Below, in pieces: positions 7,514 through 16,561 of a stretch of 45,117 nucleotides of DNA. The DNA is taken from assembly GCA_000470535.1 (NCBI GenBank), contig CBRG010000158.1:1-45117 (forward strand). The letters are read 5' to 3'. Positions within the stretch are counted from its first letter, which is position 1, and each line of letters starts with the position of its first letter. The stretch comes from Streptomyces sp. AW19M42. GTDB taxonomy: Bacteria; Actinomycetota; Actinomycetes; Streptomycetales; Streptomycetaceae. The position numbers and the translations under genes were made by a program. The notes below the pieces were generated by a model. The model saw only the letters and a program-made list of their open reading frames with translations, made no database searches and was not told the DNA's origin.

Positions 7514-9340
7514 ATGGGGCACTACAAGTCGAATCTCCGCGACATCGAGTTCAACCTCTTCGAGGTCCTCGGGCGCGACAAGGTGTACGGCACCGGACCC
7601 TTCGCGGAGCTGGACGTCGAGACAGCGAAGAGCATCCTCGACGAGCTCACCCGCCTCGCGGAGAACGAGCTCGCCGACTCCTACGTCGACTCCGACCGCA
7701 ACCCGCCGGTCTTCGACCCGGAGACGAACACCGCACCGGTCCCGGACACGTTCAAGAAGTCGTACCAGGCGTTCATGGACTCCGAGTACTGGCGCCTGGG
7801 CATCCCCGAGGAGATCGGCGGCACGACCTCCCCGCGCTCCCTGATCTGGGGTTACGCGGAGCTGCTGCTCGGCGCCAACCCGGCCGTGTGGATGTACTCC
7901 TCCGGCCCGGCCTTCGCCGGCATCCTCTTCGACGAGGGCAACGACGCGCAGAAGAAGGTCGCCGAGATCGCCGCCGAGAAGCAGTGGGGCGCGACGATGG
8001 TGCTGACCGAGCCGGACGCCGGCTCCGACGTCGGCGCGGGCCGCACGAAGGCCGTCGAGCAGGAGGACGGCTCCTGGCACATCGAGGGTGTGAAGCGCTT
8101 CATCACCTCGGGCGAGCACAACATGTCCGAGAACATCATGCACTACGTACTGGCCCGCCCCGAGGGCGCGGGACCGGGCACCAAGGGCCTCTCGCTCTTC
8201 ATGGTCCCGAAGTTCCACTTCGACTGGACCACCGGCGAGCTGGCCGAGCGCAACGGCGTGTACGCGACGAACGTCGAGCACAAGATGGGCCTGAAGGCGT
8301 CCAACACCTGCGAGCTGACGTTCGGCGACCGGCACCCCGCCAAGGGCTGGCTGATCGGCGACAAGCACGACGGCATCCGCCAGATGTTCCGCATCATCGA
8401 GTTCGCCCGCATGATGGTCGGCACGAAGGCCATCGCGGCACTCTCGACCGGTTACCTCAACGCACTGGAGTACGCCAAGGAGCGCGTCCAGGGCACCGAC
8501 CTGTCGCAGTTCATGGACAAGGCGGCTCCCAAGGTCACCATCACGCACCACCCCGACGTGCGCCGCTCGCTCATGACGCAGAAGGCGTACGCCGAGGGCA
8601 TGCGCTCCCTCGTGCTGTACACCGCCTCCGTCCAGGACGCGATCCAGGAGCAGGAGGCCGCGGGCGAGGACGCGAAGGCGCTGCACGGCCTCAACGACCT
8701 GCTGCTCCCGATCGTGAAGGGCTACGGCTCGGAGAAGTCGTACGAGCAGCTGGCACAGTCGCTCCAGACCTTCGGCGGCTCCGGGTACCTCCAGGAGTAC
8801 CCGATCGAGCAGTACATCCGTGACGCCAAGATCGACACGCTCTACGAGGGCACGACGGCCATCCAGGGCCAGGACTTCTTCTTCCGGAAGATCGTCCGCG
8901 ACCAGGGCGCCTCGCTCAACACGCTCTCCGAGGAGATCAAGAAGTTCCTCGCGGGCGCCCAGGGCCACGAGGAGCTGTCCGGCGCGCTGGACTCGCTCGC
9001 CAAGGCCGCCGTGGACCTGGAGGCGATCGTCGGCACGATGATCACCGACCTCACCGCGACCGGCGAGGACGTGAAGAACATCTACAAGGTGGGCCTGAAC
9101 ACCACCCGCCTGCTGCTGGCCTCCGGCGATGTCGTCGTCGGCTACCTGCTGCTCAAGGGCGCGGCCGTGGCCGCCGAGAAGCTGCCGAACGCCGCCGCGA
9201 AGGACGTCCCCTTCTACCGGGGCAAGATCGCCGCCGCGAAGTTCTTCGCCGCGAACATCCTCCCGGGCGTCGGCGCCGAGCGCGCCCTCGCCGAGGCCGT
9301 CGACAACTCCCTGATGGAGCTGGACGAGGCCGTGTTCTAG
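7514..9340 (+). CDS. Acyl-CoA dehydrogenase (FadE-like, long C-terminal form)
   Basis: 608 aa FAD flavoprotein that oxidises acyl-CoA to 2-enoyl-CoA in beta-oxidation; cytosolic. Order: N-terminal helical domain, middle beta domain with the FAD-binding [13 protein letters not shown] (about 160-175) and FITSGEHN, then the C-terminal helical domain with the catalytic Glu in [13 protein letters not shown] (about 444). An extra 150-residue C-terminal helical extension places it in the roughly 600-aa subfamily rather than the 380-aa short type. ATG 7514 has GGAG seven bases upstream. It is monocistronic between the divergent SseB gene and a hairpin at 9370-9399. Confidence 0.92.
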   Translation: MGHYKSNLRDIEFNLFEVLGRDKVYGTGPFAELDVETAKSILDELTRLAENELADSYVDSDRNPPVFDPETNTAPVPDTFKKSYQAFMDSEYWRLGIPEEIGGTTSPRSLIWGYAELLLGANPAVWMYSSGPAFAGILFDEGNDAQKKVAEIAAEKQWGATMVLTEPDAGSDVGAGRTKAVEQEDGSWHIEGVKRFITSGEHNMSENIMHYVLARPEGAGPGTKGLSLFMVPKFHFDWTTGELAERNGVYATNVEHKMGLKASNTCELTFGDRHPAKGWLIGDKHDGIRQMFRIIEFARMMVGTKAIAALSTGYLNALEYAKERVQGTDLSQFMDKAAPKVTITHHPDVRRSLMTQKAYAEGMRSLVLYTASVQDAIQEQEAAGEDAKALHGLNDLLLPIVKGYGSEKSYEQLAQSLQTFGGSGYLQEYPIEQYIRDAKIDTLYEGTTAIQGQDFFFRKIVRDQGASLNTLSEEIKKFLAGAQGHEELSGALDSLAKAAVDLEAIVGTMITDLTATGEDVKNIYKVGLNTTRLLLASGDVVVGYLLLKGAAVAAEKLPNAAAKDVPFYRGKIAAAKFFAANILPGVGAERALAEAVDNSLMELDEAVF

Positions 9341-9369
9341 GCTTCACCGCTCAAGATCGTCGAAACGCG

Positions 9370-9399
9370 CCGCCACCCGGACACGCTTTCGGGTGGCGG
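9370..9399 (+). terminator. Hairpin terminator after acyl-CoA dehydrogenase
   Basis: Perfect 10-bp arms CCGCCACCCG (9370-9379) and CGGGTGGCGG (9390-9399) with a 10-nt loop, 30 bp after the stop. Confidence 0.65.
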
Positions 9400-9515
9400 T
9401 GCTGTCGTACGGGCTGGGCAGGCGGAATGTTCCGGAACCGGATCCGGTGGTGGTCGAGACGGACGGCCGTGCCTTCCCTATGATCGGAGCCGATTCCGAG
9501 GGGGGAGGCCGGCAC

Positions 9516-10196
9516 ATGAGTCGTCCGGGCAAGCGGTGGTACGTACGGGGCGCGGCGGTCGGGGCGGTGGCGCTGCTCCTCGCGGGCTGCGGCGGCGGGG
9601 ACGGCGGTGGCGGCGGGGACGGCGCCTCGAAGGCGCTCGGCAAGACGGAGCTCTTGTCGGTGCTGCCGGACGCGAAGGCCCTGCCGGGCTGGCGGACCGT
9701 GACGGAGCCGGACGCGCAGGAGCCGGTGGCCGAGTACCCGCCGCCGGTCTGCCAGGTGCCCGACAAGAAGAAGCGGCAGACCACCTGCGGCGGGATCACG
9801 TTCTGGGGCGCCTCCTCGTTCGTACGCAAGCCCGACGTGACCTCGCTGAACTTCTGGACCCTCGCCTACAAGGACGAGAAGGCGGCCGATGCCGCCTACG
9901 ACGCCCTGAACGCGTACTACGGCGGGGACAGGGTCGGGGGGGGCGCGAAGCCGGTCGAGATCGGTGAGCCGGGGGCCGAACGCGAGGCCAACCGGGCCGG
10001 GATGGGCACGATGGGCGGCCCCGCGACCATCACCCAACTCCGGGTCGGCACCCTCGTCCTGGGCATCAGCACCGGGACCCAGGGCAAGTCGGCCGTTCCC
10101 GACGGGGAGGTCAAGGCCCTCGCCGCCATGGTCGCGGACCGGGCCCAGCAGGCGCAGGACGGCGAGAAGCCGTCCGCCTCCGTCACCGAAAGGTAA
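9516..10196 (+). CDS. Secreted lipoprotein of unknown function
   Basis: 226 aa from ATG 9516, preceded by GGGGGAGG. The frame continues upstream to 9393 but without a better start. A basic n-region, a hydrophobic stretch and the lipobox LLAGC (Cys25) predict lipidation and anchoring outside the membrane. A Gly/Asp-rich linker (26-35) follows. The mature domain contains two Cys (PPVCQVPDKKKRQTTCGG) that could form a disulfide, and has the look of Streptomyces PknH-sensor-like/unknown extracellular lipoproteins. No catalytic motif is visible, so I give no function. The next gene starts 61 bp downstream on the same strand. Confidence 0.82.
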   Translation: MSRPGKRWYVRGAAVGAVALLLAGCGGGDGGGGGDGASKALGKTELLSVLPDAKALPGWRTVTEPDAQEPVAEYPPPVCQVPDKKKRQTTCGGITFWGASSFVRKPDVTSLNFWTLAYKDEKAADAAYDALNAYYGGDRVGGGAKPVEIGEPGAEREANRAGMGTMGGPATITQLRVGTLVLGISTGTQGKSAVPDGEVKALAAMVADRAQQAQDGEKPSASVTER

Positions 10197-10257
10197 CGGT
10201 GCGTCACTGGAGGGCGACGGTGAAAGCTCCACGTCTTGCCTGGTTAGAGTGAATAAC

Positions 10258-11586
10258 ATGAGTTCCTCCCTACGCTTCGACCGCGGGCACACCGACGACC
10301 TGATGGCTTTCCTGATGGACAGCCCCTCTCCGTACCACGCCGTGGCGACCGCCGCGTCGAGGCTGGAGAAGGCCGGTTTCCGGCAGGTCGAGGAGACGGC
10401 GGCCTGGGACGGGTCCAGCGGCGGGAAGTACGTCCTGCGCGGCGGCGCGATCGTGGCCTGGTACGTGCCGGAGGGTGCCGAGGCCCACACCCCGTTCCGG
10501 ATCGCGGGCGCGCACACCGACTCACCGAACCTGCGCGTGAAGCCGATGCCCGACACGGGCGCCCACGGCTGGCGGCAGGTCGCCGTGGAGGTCTACGGCG
10601 GCACGCTCCTCAACACCTGGCTGGACCGGGACCTCGGCCTCGCCGGCCGCATCTCGCTCCGAGGGGGCACCACCCGGGCCGCAGGCTCCGGGGGCGGCAC
10701 GCACCGGCTGGTCAACATCGACCGGCCGGTACTGCGCGTCCCGCAGCTGGCCGTGCACCTGGACCGGTCGGCCAACACCGACGGCCTCAAGCTCGACCGC
10801 CAGAAGCACATGCAGCCGATCTGGGGCCTGGGCGACGTGGAGGAGGGCGACCTCATCCGGTTCGTCGCGCAGGAGGCGGGGGTCGACGCCGAGGACATCA
10901 CCGGCTGGGACCTGATGCCGCACCCCGTCGAGGCGCCGTCCTACCTGGGCCGTGACCGCGAGCTGGTGGCCGGGCCCCGGATGGACAACCTGCTCTCGGT
11001 GCACGCGGCGGTCGCGGCGCTCGCCGCCGTCGCCGGACAGCCCGACGCGGAGATCCCGTACATCCCGGTGCTGGCCGCCTTCGACCACGAGGAGAACGGC
11101 TCGCAGTCCGACACCGGTGCGGACGGACCGCTGCTCGGCACGGTCCTGGAGCGCTCGGTGTTCGCCCGCGGCGGTACGTACGAGGACCGGGCCCGCGCCT
11201 TCGCCGGCACCGTCTGCCTCTCCTCCGACACCGGCCACGCGATCCACCCCAACTACGCCGAGCGGCACGACCCGACGCACCACCCGGTCGTCAACGGCGG
11301 ACCGATCCTCAAGACCAACGTCAACATGCGGTACGCGACCGACGGCAGCGGCCGGGCCGTGTTCGCGGCCGCGTGCGAGCAGGCGGGCGTGCCGTGGCAG
11401 TCGTTCGTCTCCAACAACTCGATGCCGTGCGGCACCACGATCGGGCCGATCACCGCCGCCCGGCACGGCATCCAGACCGTCGACATCGGCGTCGCCATCC
11501 TGTCGATGCACAGCGCCCGTGAGCTGTGCGGCGCCGACGACCCGCACCTGCTGGCGACCGCCCTGGCGTCGTTCCTGGCGGGCTGA
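10258..11586 (+). CDS. apeB: M18 family aminopeptidase
   Basis: 442 aa cytosolic zinc aminopeptidase that removes N-terminal residues, typically acidic ones, in peptide turnover. Start ATG 10258 begins the conserved N-terminus; the upstream open frame belongs to the shadow of the lipoprotein gene. Metal ligands and catalytic residues are in place: His86 in GAHTDSPNLRVKP, Asp about 124 in NTWLDRDLGLAG, the Glu pair in FDHEENGS (about 277-280), the SSDTGHAIHPN segment and the late His in ILSMHSARELCG (about 417). The length is normal for bacterial M18 enzymes. It may share a transcript with the small DUF6458-type gene 99 bp downstream. Confidence 0.92.
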   Translation: MSSSLRFDRGHTDDLMAFLMDSPSPYHAVATAASRLEKAGFRQVEETAAWDGSSGGKYVLRGGAIVAWYVPEGAEAHTPFRIAGAHTDSPNLRVKPMPDTGAHGWRQVAVEVYGGTLLNTWLDRDLGLAGRISLRGGTTRAAGSGGGTHRLVNIDRPVLRVPQLAVHLDRSANTDGLKLDRQKHMQPIWGLGDVEEGDLIRFVAQEAGVDAEDITGWDLMPHPVEAPSYLGRDRELVAGPRMDNLLSVHAAVAALAAVAGQPDAEIPYIPVLAAFDHEENGSQSDTGADGPLLGTVLERSVFARGGTYEDRARAFAGTVCLSSDTGHAIHPNYAERHDPTHHPVVNGGPILKTNVNMRYATDGSGRAVFAAACEQAGVPWQSFVSNNSMPCGTTIGPITAARHGIQTVDIGVAILSMHSARELCGADDPHLLATALASFLAG

Positions 11587-11685
11587 GCGGAACACCAACC
11601 GTCTTCTCGGACATGGTCGTTGCCGGGCCGGGTATCCGCTCGATACACGGCCCGGAGCTTCCGGGGCGTCGAGGAGGCGGAACTC

Positions 11686-11904
11686 ATGGGACTCGGAGGA
11701 TGCATCCTTCTCATCGGTGCAGGGGCGATACTCGCCTTCGCGACCGACTGGGAGATGGACAGCGTCAACGTCGACATGGTCGGCTGGATCATGATGGTCG
11801 TCGGCATCGTCGGCGTGTTCGTCTACGCGAGTGTCATGCGGCGCCGCCGCATGGTCGTACCCCCCACCACCACAGTGGTTTCCGAGGACGAACGCCACCT
11901 GTGA
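11686..11904 (+). CDS. DUF6458-type small membrane protein
   Basis: 72 aa. ATG 11686 has GAGGAGG about 8 nt upstream; the frame runs further up, but that part lacks conservation features. Two hydrophobic segments are seen, residues 3-18 (LGGCILLIGAGAILAF) and 29-48 (VGWIMMVVGIVGVFVYAS). A basic RRRR patch follows the second, so both termini are probably cytoplasmic. It matches the small DUF6458-like proteins widespread in Streptomyces, whose function is unknown. A hairpin follows 8 nt after the stop. Confidence 0.8.
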   Translation: MGLGGCILLIGAGAILAFATDWEMDSVNVDMVGWIMMVVGIVGVFVYASVMRRRRMVVPPTTTVVSEDERHL

Positions 11905-11911
11905 CCCGGGC

Positions 11912-11939
11912 GGGTGCGCCGCGTGGACCGGGCGCACCC
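11912..11939 (+). terminator. Hairpin terminator after DUF6458-type gene
   Basis: Arms GGGTGCGCC (11912-11920) and GGCGCACCC (11931-11939), perfect 9-bp stem with a 10-nt loop. Confidence 0.6.
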
Positions 11940-11985
11940 CATCCCCCTCCCCGTCCCCGGGCGGGGCCGGGGATTCTGGGGCCCC

Positions 11986-12144
11986 GCACGCACCTCGTCC
12001 TGACGGCGAAGAACACCTCGGGCCACAGGTGCGAGATGAAGGGCTTCCCGGAGATCCAGTTCCTGGAGAGCCACAGGCAGCACATCCCGTCGGTCGCCAG
12101 GAGCAAGCCCGTACGAGCTGCGCAACGGCGCCGACGACTTCTGA
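11986..12144 (+). pseudogene. Decayed fragment, DUF4232-like
   Basis: The plus strand reads HLVLTAKNTSGHRCEMKGF and continues PEIQFLESHRQHIP, which resembles the central part of DUF4232 secreted proteins (LTNTSGRxCTLxGFPGVxLLD). The frame then has to shift at about 12110 to read YELRNGADDF followed by a stop at 12142-12144. No start codon, signal peptide or ribosome-binding site precedes it. I read it as a relic of a lost gene. The family assignment is tentative. Confidence 0.45.
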
Positions 12145-12204
12145 GCCGCCTGCCCCTGACGCCGTCTCTCCCCGTCCGTCCGACCCCGTCCCCCGGTGGG
12201 GCTG

Positions 12205-14016
12205 TCAGCCCTGCTCGTCCATCCCCGCGAGCACGAGCGGCAGCCGGGGCGTCCCCTCCGCGACCACGCGGACGGGGACGCCCCAGTCCTGTTGGTGGAC
12301 GTGGCAGGCCGGGTACTCGTTCGCGGGGTCGTCGTCGCAGGACGCGGCCATCGCGGAGACATGCAGGACGCCCTCGGTCACCCCGTCCGCGAGGACCAGA
12401 TCGCGGAACAGGTCGGTGCCCGCGCCCTCGCCCCCGGCCAGCAGCTCCGGCGGGGTCGAGGAGACCAGCAGCCGGGTCGAGGGCCCGTACCGGGTGTCCA
12501 GCTTCTGACCGGCGGGCGCCTGGAAGACGACGTCGAGCCGGAGCGTGCCCGGGGCGATCTCGGTGGCGGCGCGCTGGGTACGGTGCGCGGAGTCCGCGAC
12601 GCGTACCGCCTCCTCGGGCAGCCGCAGCCGGGTCAGCCGGTGCCGGGCGGACTCGACGACCACGAGATCGCCGTCCACCAGCACGGCGTCGCTGGGCTCG
12701 CGCAGATCCGTGGCGAGCGTGGTGACCTCACCGCTCGCCGGGTCGTAGCGGCGCAGGGCGTGGTTGTACGTGTCGCAGACGGCGACCGATCCGTCGGGCA
12801 GCGCGGTGACGCCCAGCGGGTGCTGGAGCAGCGCCTGGTCAGCGGCCCCGTCGCGGTGGCCGAAGTCGAAGAGCCCGGTGCCGACGGCGGTGTGCACGGC
12901 GCCTTCCAGGTCGACGTAGCGCAGCGAGGACGTCTCCGAGTCCGCGACCCAGAGCCGCTCCGCGGTGGCGGCGAGCCCGGACGGCTGGGCGAACCAGGCC
13001 TCCGCTCCCGGACCGTCGACCAGCCCCTCGTTCGTGGTCCCGGCCGCGACCCGCACGGTGCCGTCCTGCGCGTCGTACGTCCACAGCTGGTGGACGCCCG
13101 CCATGGCGATCCAGAGCCTGCCGTCGAACCAGGCGACGTCCCACGGCGAGGAGAGGTCCACCTCGCGGCCGGCGCCGCTGGTGGGCGCTCCCTGCCACCA
13201 CTGGCGGCCGGTGCCCGCGAGGGTGGTCGTCGCACCGGTCGTGAGGTCGAGCGCGCGGATGGCGTGGTTCACCGTGTCCGCGACGGCGATCCGCCCGTCG
13301 GGCAGCACCGTCAGCCCCTGCGGCTCGCTGAACCGGGCCTCCTCGGGTCCGCCGTCGGTGAACCCGCGGTCGCCGGTGCCGAAGTGGCGCCGGACGGTCT
13401 CGCCGTCCGCCGCCAGCTCGACCAGCCGGTGGCGGGTGGTGTCGGAGACCAGGAAGCCGCCGTCGTCCAGCAGCAGCGCCTTGCCGGGGAACCGCAGATG
13501 CGTCGCCACCGGCTCGGGCGCCACGTACGGCCCGTCGCCGCGCCGCAGGGTGCCTTTCGCGGCGTGCTCGGCCTCCAGCTCCTCGACCAGCTTCTCGATG
13601 GCGTGGGCGTGGCCCTCACCCGCGTGCTGGGCGACGACATAGCCCTCGGGGTCGACGACGACGAGCGTCGGCCAGGCGCGTACGGCGTACTGCTTCCAGG
13701 TCGCCAGCTCGGGATCGTCGAGCACCGGGTGGTGCACCCCGTACCGCTCGACGGCGTCGACCACGGCCTGGTGCTCCGCCTCGTGGACGAACTTCGGCGA
13801 GTGCACGCCGATGATCACCACGGTGTCGCGGTGCTTCTCCTCCAGCTCGCGCAGCTCGTCGAGGACATGCAGGCAGTTCACACAGCAGAAGGTCCAGAAA
13901 TCCAAGATCACAATGCGTCCTCGCAGGTCAGCGAGGGTGTATTGCTGGTCGCCTGTATTGAGCCAGCCGCCCTCGCCGATCAGTTCGGGGGCCCTGACGC
14001 GCGCACGTGTTGCCAT
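12205..14016 (-). CDS. Thioredoxin-like/NHL-repeat protein (NHLRC2-type)
   Basis: 603 aa from ATG 14016. Residues 1-150 form a TlpA-like thioredoxin fold with the redox pair Cys45-Val-Asn-Cys48 in DFWTFCCVNCLHVLDEL. Residues from about 165 onward are successive NHL/six-bladed propeller repeats with the pattern GLTVLPDGRIAVADTVNHAIR, and the C-terminal 120 residues are a beta-rich domain as in human NHLRC2. No signal peptide is seen, so it is probably cytosolic. The frame is open to 14115, but MATRARV is the natural start. Upstream is a TGTTGACTGTTGAC direct repeat, and the ribosome-binding site is weak. Its substrate and role are unknown. It is divergent from the LURP-one gene. Confidence 0.88.
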   Translation of the reverse strand: MATRARVRAPELIGEGGWLNTGDQQYTLADLRGRIVILDFWTFCCVNCLHVLDELRELEEKHRDTVVIIGVHSPKFVHEAEHQAVVDAVERYGVHHPVLDDPELATWKQYAVRAWPTLVVVDPEGYVVAQHAGEGHAHAIEKLVEELEAEHAAKGTLRRGDGPYVAPEPVATHLRFPGKALLLDDGGFLVSDTTRHRLVELAADGETVRRHFGTGDRGFTDGGPEEARFSEPQGLTVLPDGRIAVADTVNHAIRALDLTTGATTTLAGTGRQWWQGAPTSGAGREVDLSSPWDVAWFDGRLWIAMAGVHQLWTYDAQDGTVRVAAGTTNEGLVDGPGAEAWFAQPSGLAATAERLWVADSETSSLRYVDLEGAVHTAVGTGLFDFGHRDGAADQALLQHPLGVTALPDGSVAVCDTYNHALRRYDPASGEVTTLATDLREPSDAVLVDGDLVVVESARHRLTRLRLPEEAVRVADSAHRTQRAATEIAPGTLRLDVVFQAPAGQKLDTRYGPSTRLLVSSTPPELLAGGEGAGTDLFRDLVLADGVTEGVLHVSAMAASCDDDPANEYPACHVHQQDWGVPVRVVAEGTPRLPLVLAGMDEQG

Positions 14017-14080
14017 GTCAACAGTCAACATCACCGTGGCGTCCACACATTCCACAGGTACCTCGGGGAACCTGTGAGCC

Positions 14081-14572
14081 ATGAGACTTCTCGTACGTGA
14101 ACGACTCTTCAGCATCGGTGACGACTACTGGATCGAGGACGCGGACGGCCGCAAGGTCTTTCTCGTCGACGGCAAGGCCATGCGGGTGCGCGACACCTTC
14201 GAGCTGAAGGACGCGCAGGGCCGGATCGTCGTCGAGATCAAGCAGAAGCTGCTGAGCCTGCGGGACACGATGCTCATCGAGCGGGACGGCGAGCAGCTCG
14301 CCAAGGTCAAGCGGAAGCATCTGTCGCTGCTGCGCAATCACTACCGGGTGACCCTGGCGGACGGCACCGAGCTGGACGTCAGCGGCAAGATCCTGGACCG
14401 CGAGTTCGCGGTGGACTACGACGGGGAGCTGCTGGCCCAGATCTCGCGCCGCTGGCTGTCCGTCCGGGACACGTACGGGATCGACATCGTGCGGGACGAC
14501 GCCGATGCGAGCCTGCTGATCGCGGTGGCGGTGTGCGTGATCGTGCTCGCGGAGAAGGACCACGAGGACTGA
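14081..14572 (+). CDS. LURP-one-related family protein
   Basis: 163 aa. It shows the repeated short beta-strands typical of the Tubby/LURP-one fold (LFSIGDDYWIEDADG, KVFLVDGKAMRVRDTF, IKQKLLSLRDTMLIERDG, RHYRV-like LLRNHYRVTLADG). The very C-terminal hydrophobic stretch LIAVAVCVIVLAE (about 146-158) may be the buried central helix of the fold rather than a membrane segment. The function is unknown. A short divergent spacer separates it from the thioredoxin/NHL gene, and it ends just before the parS-containing hairpin. Confidence 0.87.
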   Translation: MRLLVRERLFSIGDDYWIEDADGRKVFLVDGKAMRVRDTFELKDAQGRIVVEIKQKLLSLRDTMLIERDGEQLAKVKRKHLSLLRNHYRVTLADGTELDVSGKILDREFAVDYDGELLAQISRRWLSVRDTYGIDIVRDDADASLLIAVAVCVIVLAEKDHED

Positions 14573-14592
14573 GCCGCATGGCCCCAGGTGGG

Positions 14593-14624
14593 CCGGTGGC
14601 TGTTTCACGTGAAACAGCCACCGG
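14593..14624. terminator. 32-bp perfect palindrome, bidirectional terminator with parS at its centre
   Basis: CCGGTGGCTG (14593-14602) is mirrored exactly by CAGCCACCGG (14615-14624), with the parS sequence making up the centre. It sits between the convergent LURP-one and nitrilase-family genes, where a shared terminator is expected. Both roles, ParB binding and hairpin, are compatible. Confidence 0.6.
14602..14615. promoter_or_regulatory. parS: parS ParB-binding site 1
   Basis: An exact match to the 14-bp Streptomyces consensus GTTTCACGTGAAAC. ParB bound to clustered parS sites near oriC organises chromosome segregation during sporulation. The site is intergenic and centred within a longer palindrome. 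Confidence 0.92.
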
Positions 14625-14663
14625 TTCACATGAGAGAGGCACCGGCCCGAAGTGGGCTCCCGG

Positions 14664-15464
14664 CTACCCGAGGACGGGCGGCGGCGCGAGCCCCAGTCGG
14701 CGGTCCTTGAGGGCCGGGAACTGCTCCCGGGTGGTGGCCACCCGGGAGGGATCGAACTCCACGCTCAGCACCTCTTCGTCCGCGCCCGCCTCCGCGAGCA
14801 CCTCGCCCCAGGGGTCGACGACGATGCTGTGCCCGGCCTGCGGGACTCCGGCGTGGGTACCGGCGCAGCCGACGGCCAGCACGTACGCCTGGTTCTCGAC
14901 GGCCCGCGCCTGGGCGAGCAGCGTCCAGTGGGCGCGGCGGCGCTCGGGCCAGCCCGCCGCGACGACCAGGGTCTCGGCGCCCGCGTCGACCAGGCCGCGG
15001 AACATCTCCGGGAAGCGCAGGTCGTAGCAGGTGGCGAGGCCGATCGTGGTCTGCGGCAGGGCGAGCGTGACCAGCTCCTCGCCGGCGCCCATCATGACCG
15101 CCTCGCCCTTGTCGAAGCCGAAGCGGTGGATCTTGCGGTACGCGGCGGTCCGCTCGCCCTCGGGGGTGAAGACGAGCGTGGTGTTGTAGAGGGTGCCGTC
15201 GTCGGCCCGCTCGACGAAGGAGCCGGCGTGCAGCCAGACCCCGGCGTCGGCGGCGGCCTTGGACATCGCCTCGTGCGTGGGGCCGAGCAGCGGTTCGGCC
15301 TCGGCCTCGAACACGGGGTAGGCGAAGGCGCCGACCGGCCAGAGTTCGGGCAGGACCACCAGATCCGTGCCCCGCTGGGCCACGATCAGCGAGGCCGCCC
15401 GCTCCCTGCGCGCGTCGATGGATTCGTCCGGGTCTACTGCGATCTGGATGAGAGAGGCGCGCAC
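14664..15464 (-). CDS. Carbon-nitrogen hydrolase (nitrilase superfamily amidase)
   Basis: 266 aa cytosolic hydrolase. The Glu-Lys-Cys triad is complete: Glu40 (VVLPELW), Lys111 (YRKIHRFGF) and Cys146 (GLATCYDLRFPE). This arrangement is typical of the branch that includes omega-amidase and deaminated-glutathione amidase (Nit1/Nit2-like), but the substrate is uncertain. GTG 15464 is preceded at 8 nt by AGGA. A TTGACG box on the minus strand at 15490-15495 could be a -35 element. It converges on the LURP-one gene across the parS hairpin. Confidence 0.9.
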   Translation of the reverse strand: MRASLIQIAVDPDESIDARRERAASLIVAQRGTDLVVLPELWPVGAFAYPVFEAEAEPLLGPTHEAMSKAAADAGVWLHAGSFVERADDGTLYNTTLVFTPEGERTAAYRKIHRFGFDKGEAVMMGAGEELVTLALPQTTIGLATCYDLRFPEMFRGLVDAGAETLVVAAGWPERRRAHWTLLAQARAVENQAYVLAVGCAGTHAGVPQAGHSIVVDPWGEVLAEAGADEEVLSVEFDPSRVATTREQFPALKDRRLGLAPPPVLG

Positions 15465-15642
15465 ACTACCACCGTCCTGGCATATGAGCCGTCAACACGG
15501 GCCTACGATCGTCACACGAAAGCACTGCCGGGGTGCCTGCGCGCAGCGTAACTTGGAGCGACCGAACCTCATCGCAGCCCGCAGCCCGCCGTCCGCGCCC
15601 AGTTCTCCAGCCCATGCACCGCAGAACCGCCCGAGGGGTCCC

Positions 15643-16467
15643 GTGACCGTCCATCCCAGCCTCCAGACCTACGCCGATGCCTGGACCCACTCCATCGAGT
15701 CGATAGCCGAGCTGGTGAGCCCACTCGCCGAGGGGGAGTGGAACGGCCGTACTCCATGCCCCAACTGGTCGGTGCGCGACATCGTGTCGCACGTCATCGG
15801 CATGGAGTGTGAGCAGCTCGGTGACCCGCGCCCCATCCATACCCTGCCACGCGATCTCTACCATGTGCAGAGCGACTTCGCCCGCTACATGGAGATGCAG
15901 GTCGATGTGCGGCGTCACCACACCGCGCCGGAGATGACCTCCGAGCTGGAGTACACGATCATCCGGCGGTCCCGTCAGCTGCGCAACGAGACGCGTGACC
16001 CGGAGACCATGACGCGGGCGCCGCTCGGTGCCGAGCAGACCCTCGAACTGGCGCTGCGGATGCGCGCCTTCGACGTCTGGGTGCACGAGCAGGATCTGCG
16101 TACGACGCTGGGGAAGCCCGGCAATCTGGACTCCCCCGGTGCCGCGATCGTCCGGGACACCTTGCTGACCGCGCTGCCGAAGGTGGTCGCCAAGGACGCG
16201 GGCGCACCGCCCAACTCGGCCGTCGTGCTGGATGTGCACGGTCCGGTGGAGTTCCTGCGGACCGTCCGGGTCGACGCGGAGGGCCGCGGTTCTGTGGACG
16301 GTGCGCCGTCGCTGGGTCCTGCGGTGACGCTGGCGATGGACTGGGAGACGTACGTACGGCTGGCCTGCGGCCGGGTGCGGGCGAGCGCGGTCGCGGACGG
16401 CATCAAGACCGAGGGCGATCAGGAGCTGGCCGCCGCCATCCTGCGGAACTTCGCCGTTACCCCGTAA
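15643..16467 (+). CDS. Maleylpyruvate isomerase family mycothiol-dependent-type protein
   Basis: 274 aa from GTG 15643, after a GAGGGG ribosome-binding site. The N-terminal 150 residues match the DinB-like four-helix MDMPI domain, with the tell-tale WNGRTPCPNWSVRDIVSHV segment (about 35-53) and a second metal-ligand region FDVWVHEQDLR (about 145-155). The C-terminal part is the SCP2-like alpha/beta domain ending in the EGDQELAAAILRNF motif. Homologues are putative mycothiol-dependent enzymes, and mycothiol is the thiol of actinomycetes. The reaction is unknown here. It is monocistronic and ends at a strong convergent hairpin. Confidence 0.87.
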   Translation: MTVHPSLQTYADAWTHSIESIAELVSPLAEGEWNGRTPCPNWSVRDIVSHVIGMECEQLGDPRPIHTLPRDLYHVQSDFARYMEMQVDVRRHHTAPEMTSELEYTIIRRSRQLRNETRDPETMTRAPLGAEQTLELALRMRAFDVWVHEQDLRTTLGKPGNLDSPGAAIVRDTLLTALPKVVAKDAGAPPNSAVVLDVHGPVEFLRTVRVDAEGRGSVDGAPSLGPAVTLAMDWETYVRLACGRVRASAVADGIKTEGDQELAAAILRNFAVTP

Positions 16468-16513
16468 CGCGTAGCTCCGTAGCCCGTCCCCGTCACTTCG
16501 CAGTCACGGCAAC

Positions 16514-16549
16514 CGGCGCGCCCGCCCCGCAGGGGGGACGGGCGCGCCG
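16514..16549. terminator. Bidirectional hairpin terminator
   Basis: Arms CGGCGCGCCCG (16514-16524) and CGGGCGCGCCG (16539-16549), perfect 11-bp stem with extra inner CCCC/GGGG pairing, followed by a short T run. It separates the convergent MDMPI-type and MFS genes. Confidence 0.75.
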
Positions 16550-16561
16550 CCGTTTTCGCGG

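Noticed and set aside
12196..14100. A 634-codon plus-strand open frame opposite the thioredoxin/NHL gene
   Set aside because: It is an antisense shadow created by GC3 bias. The minus strand has a CxxC motif and regular NHL repeats, while the plus frame is Arg/Gly/Val low complexity.
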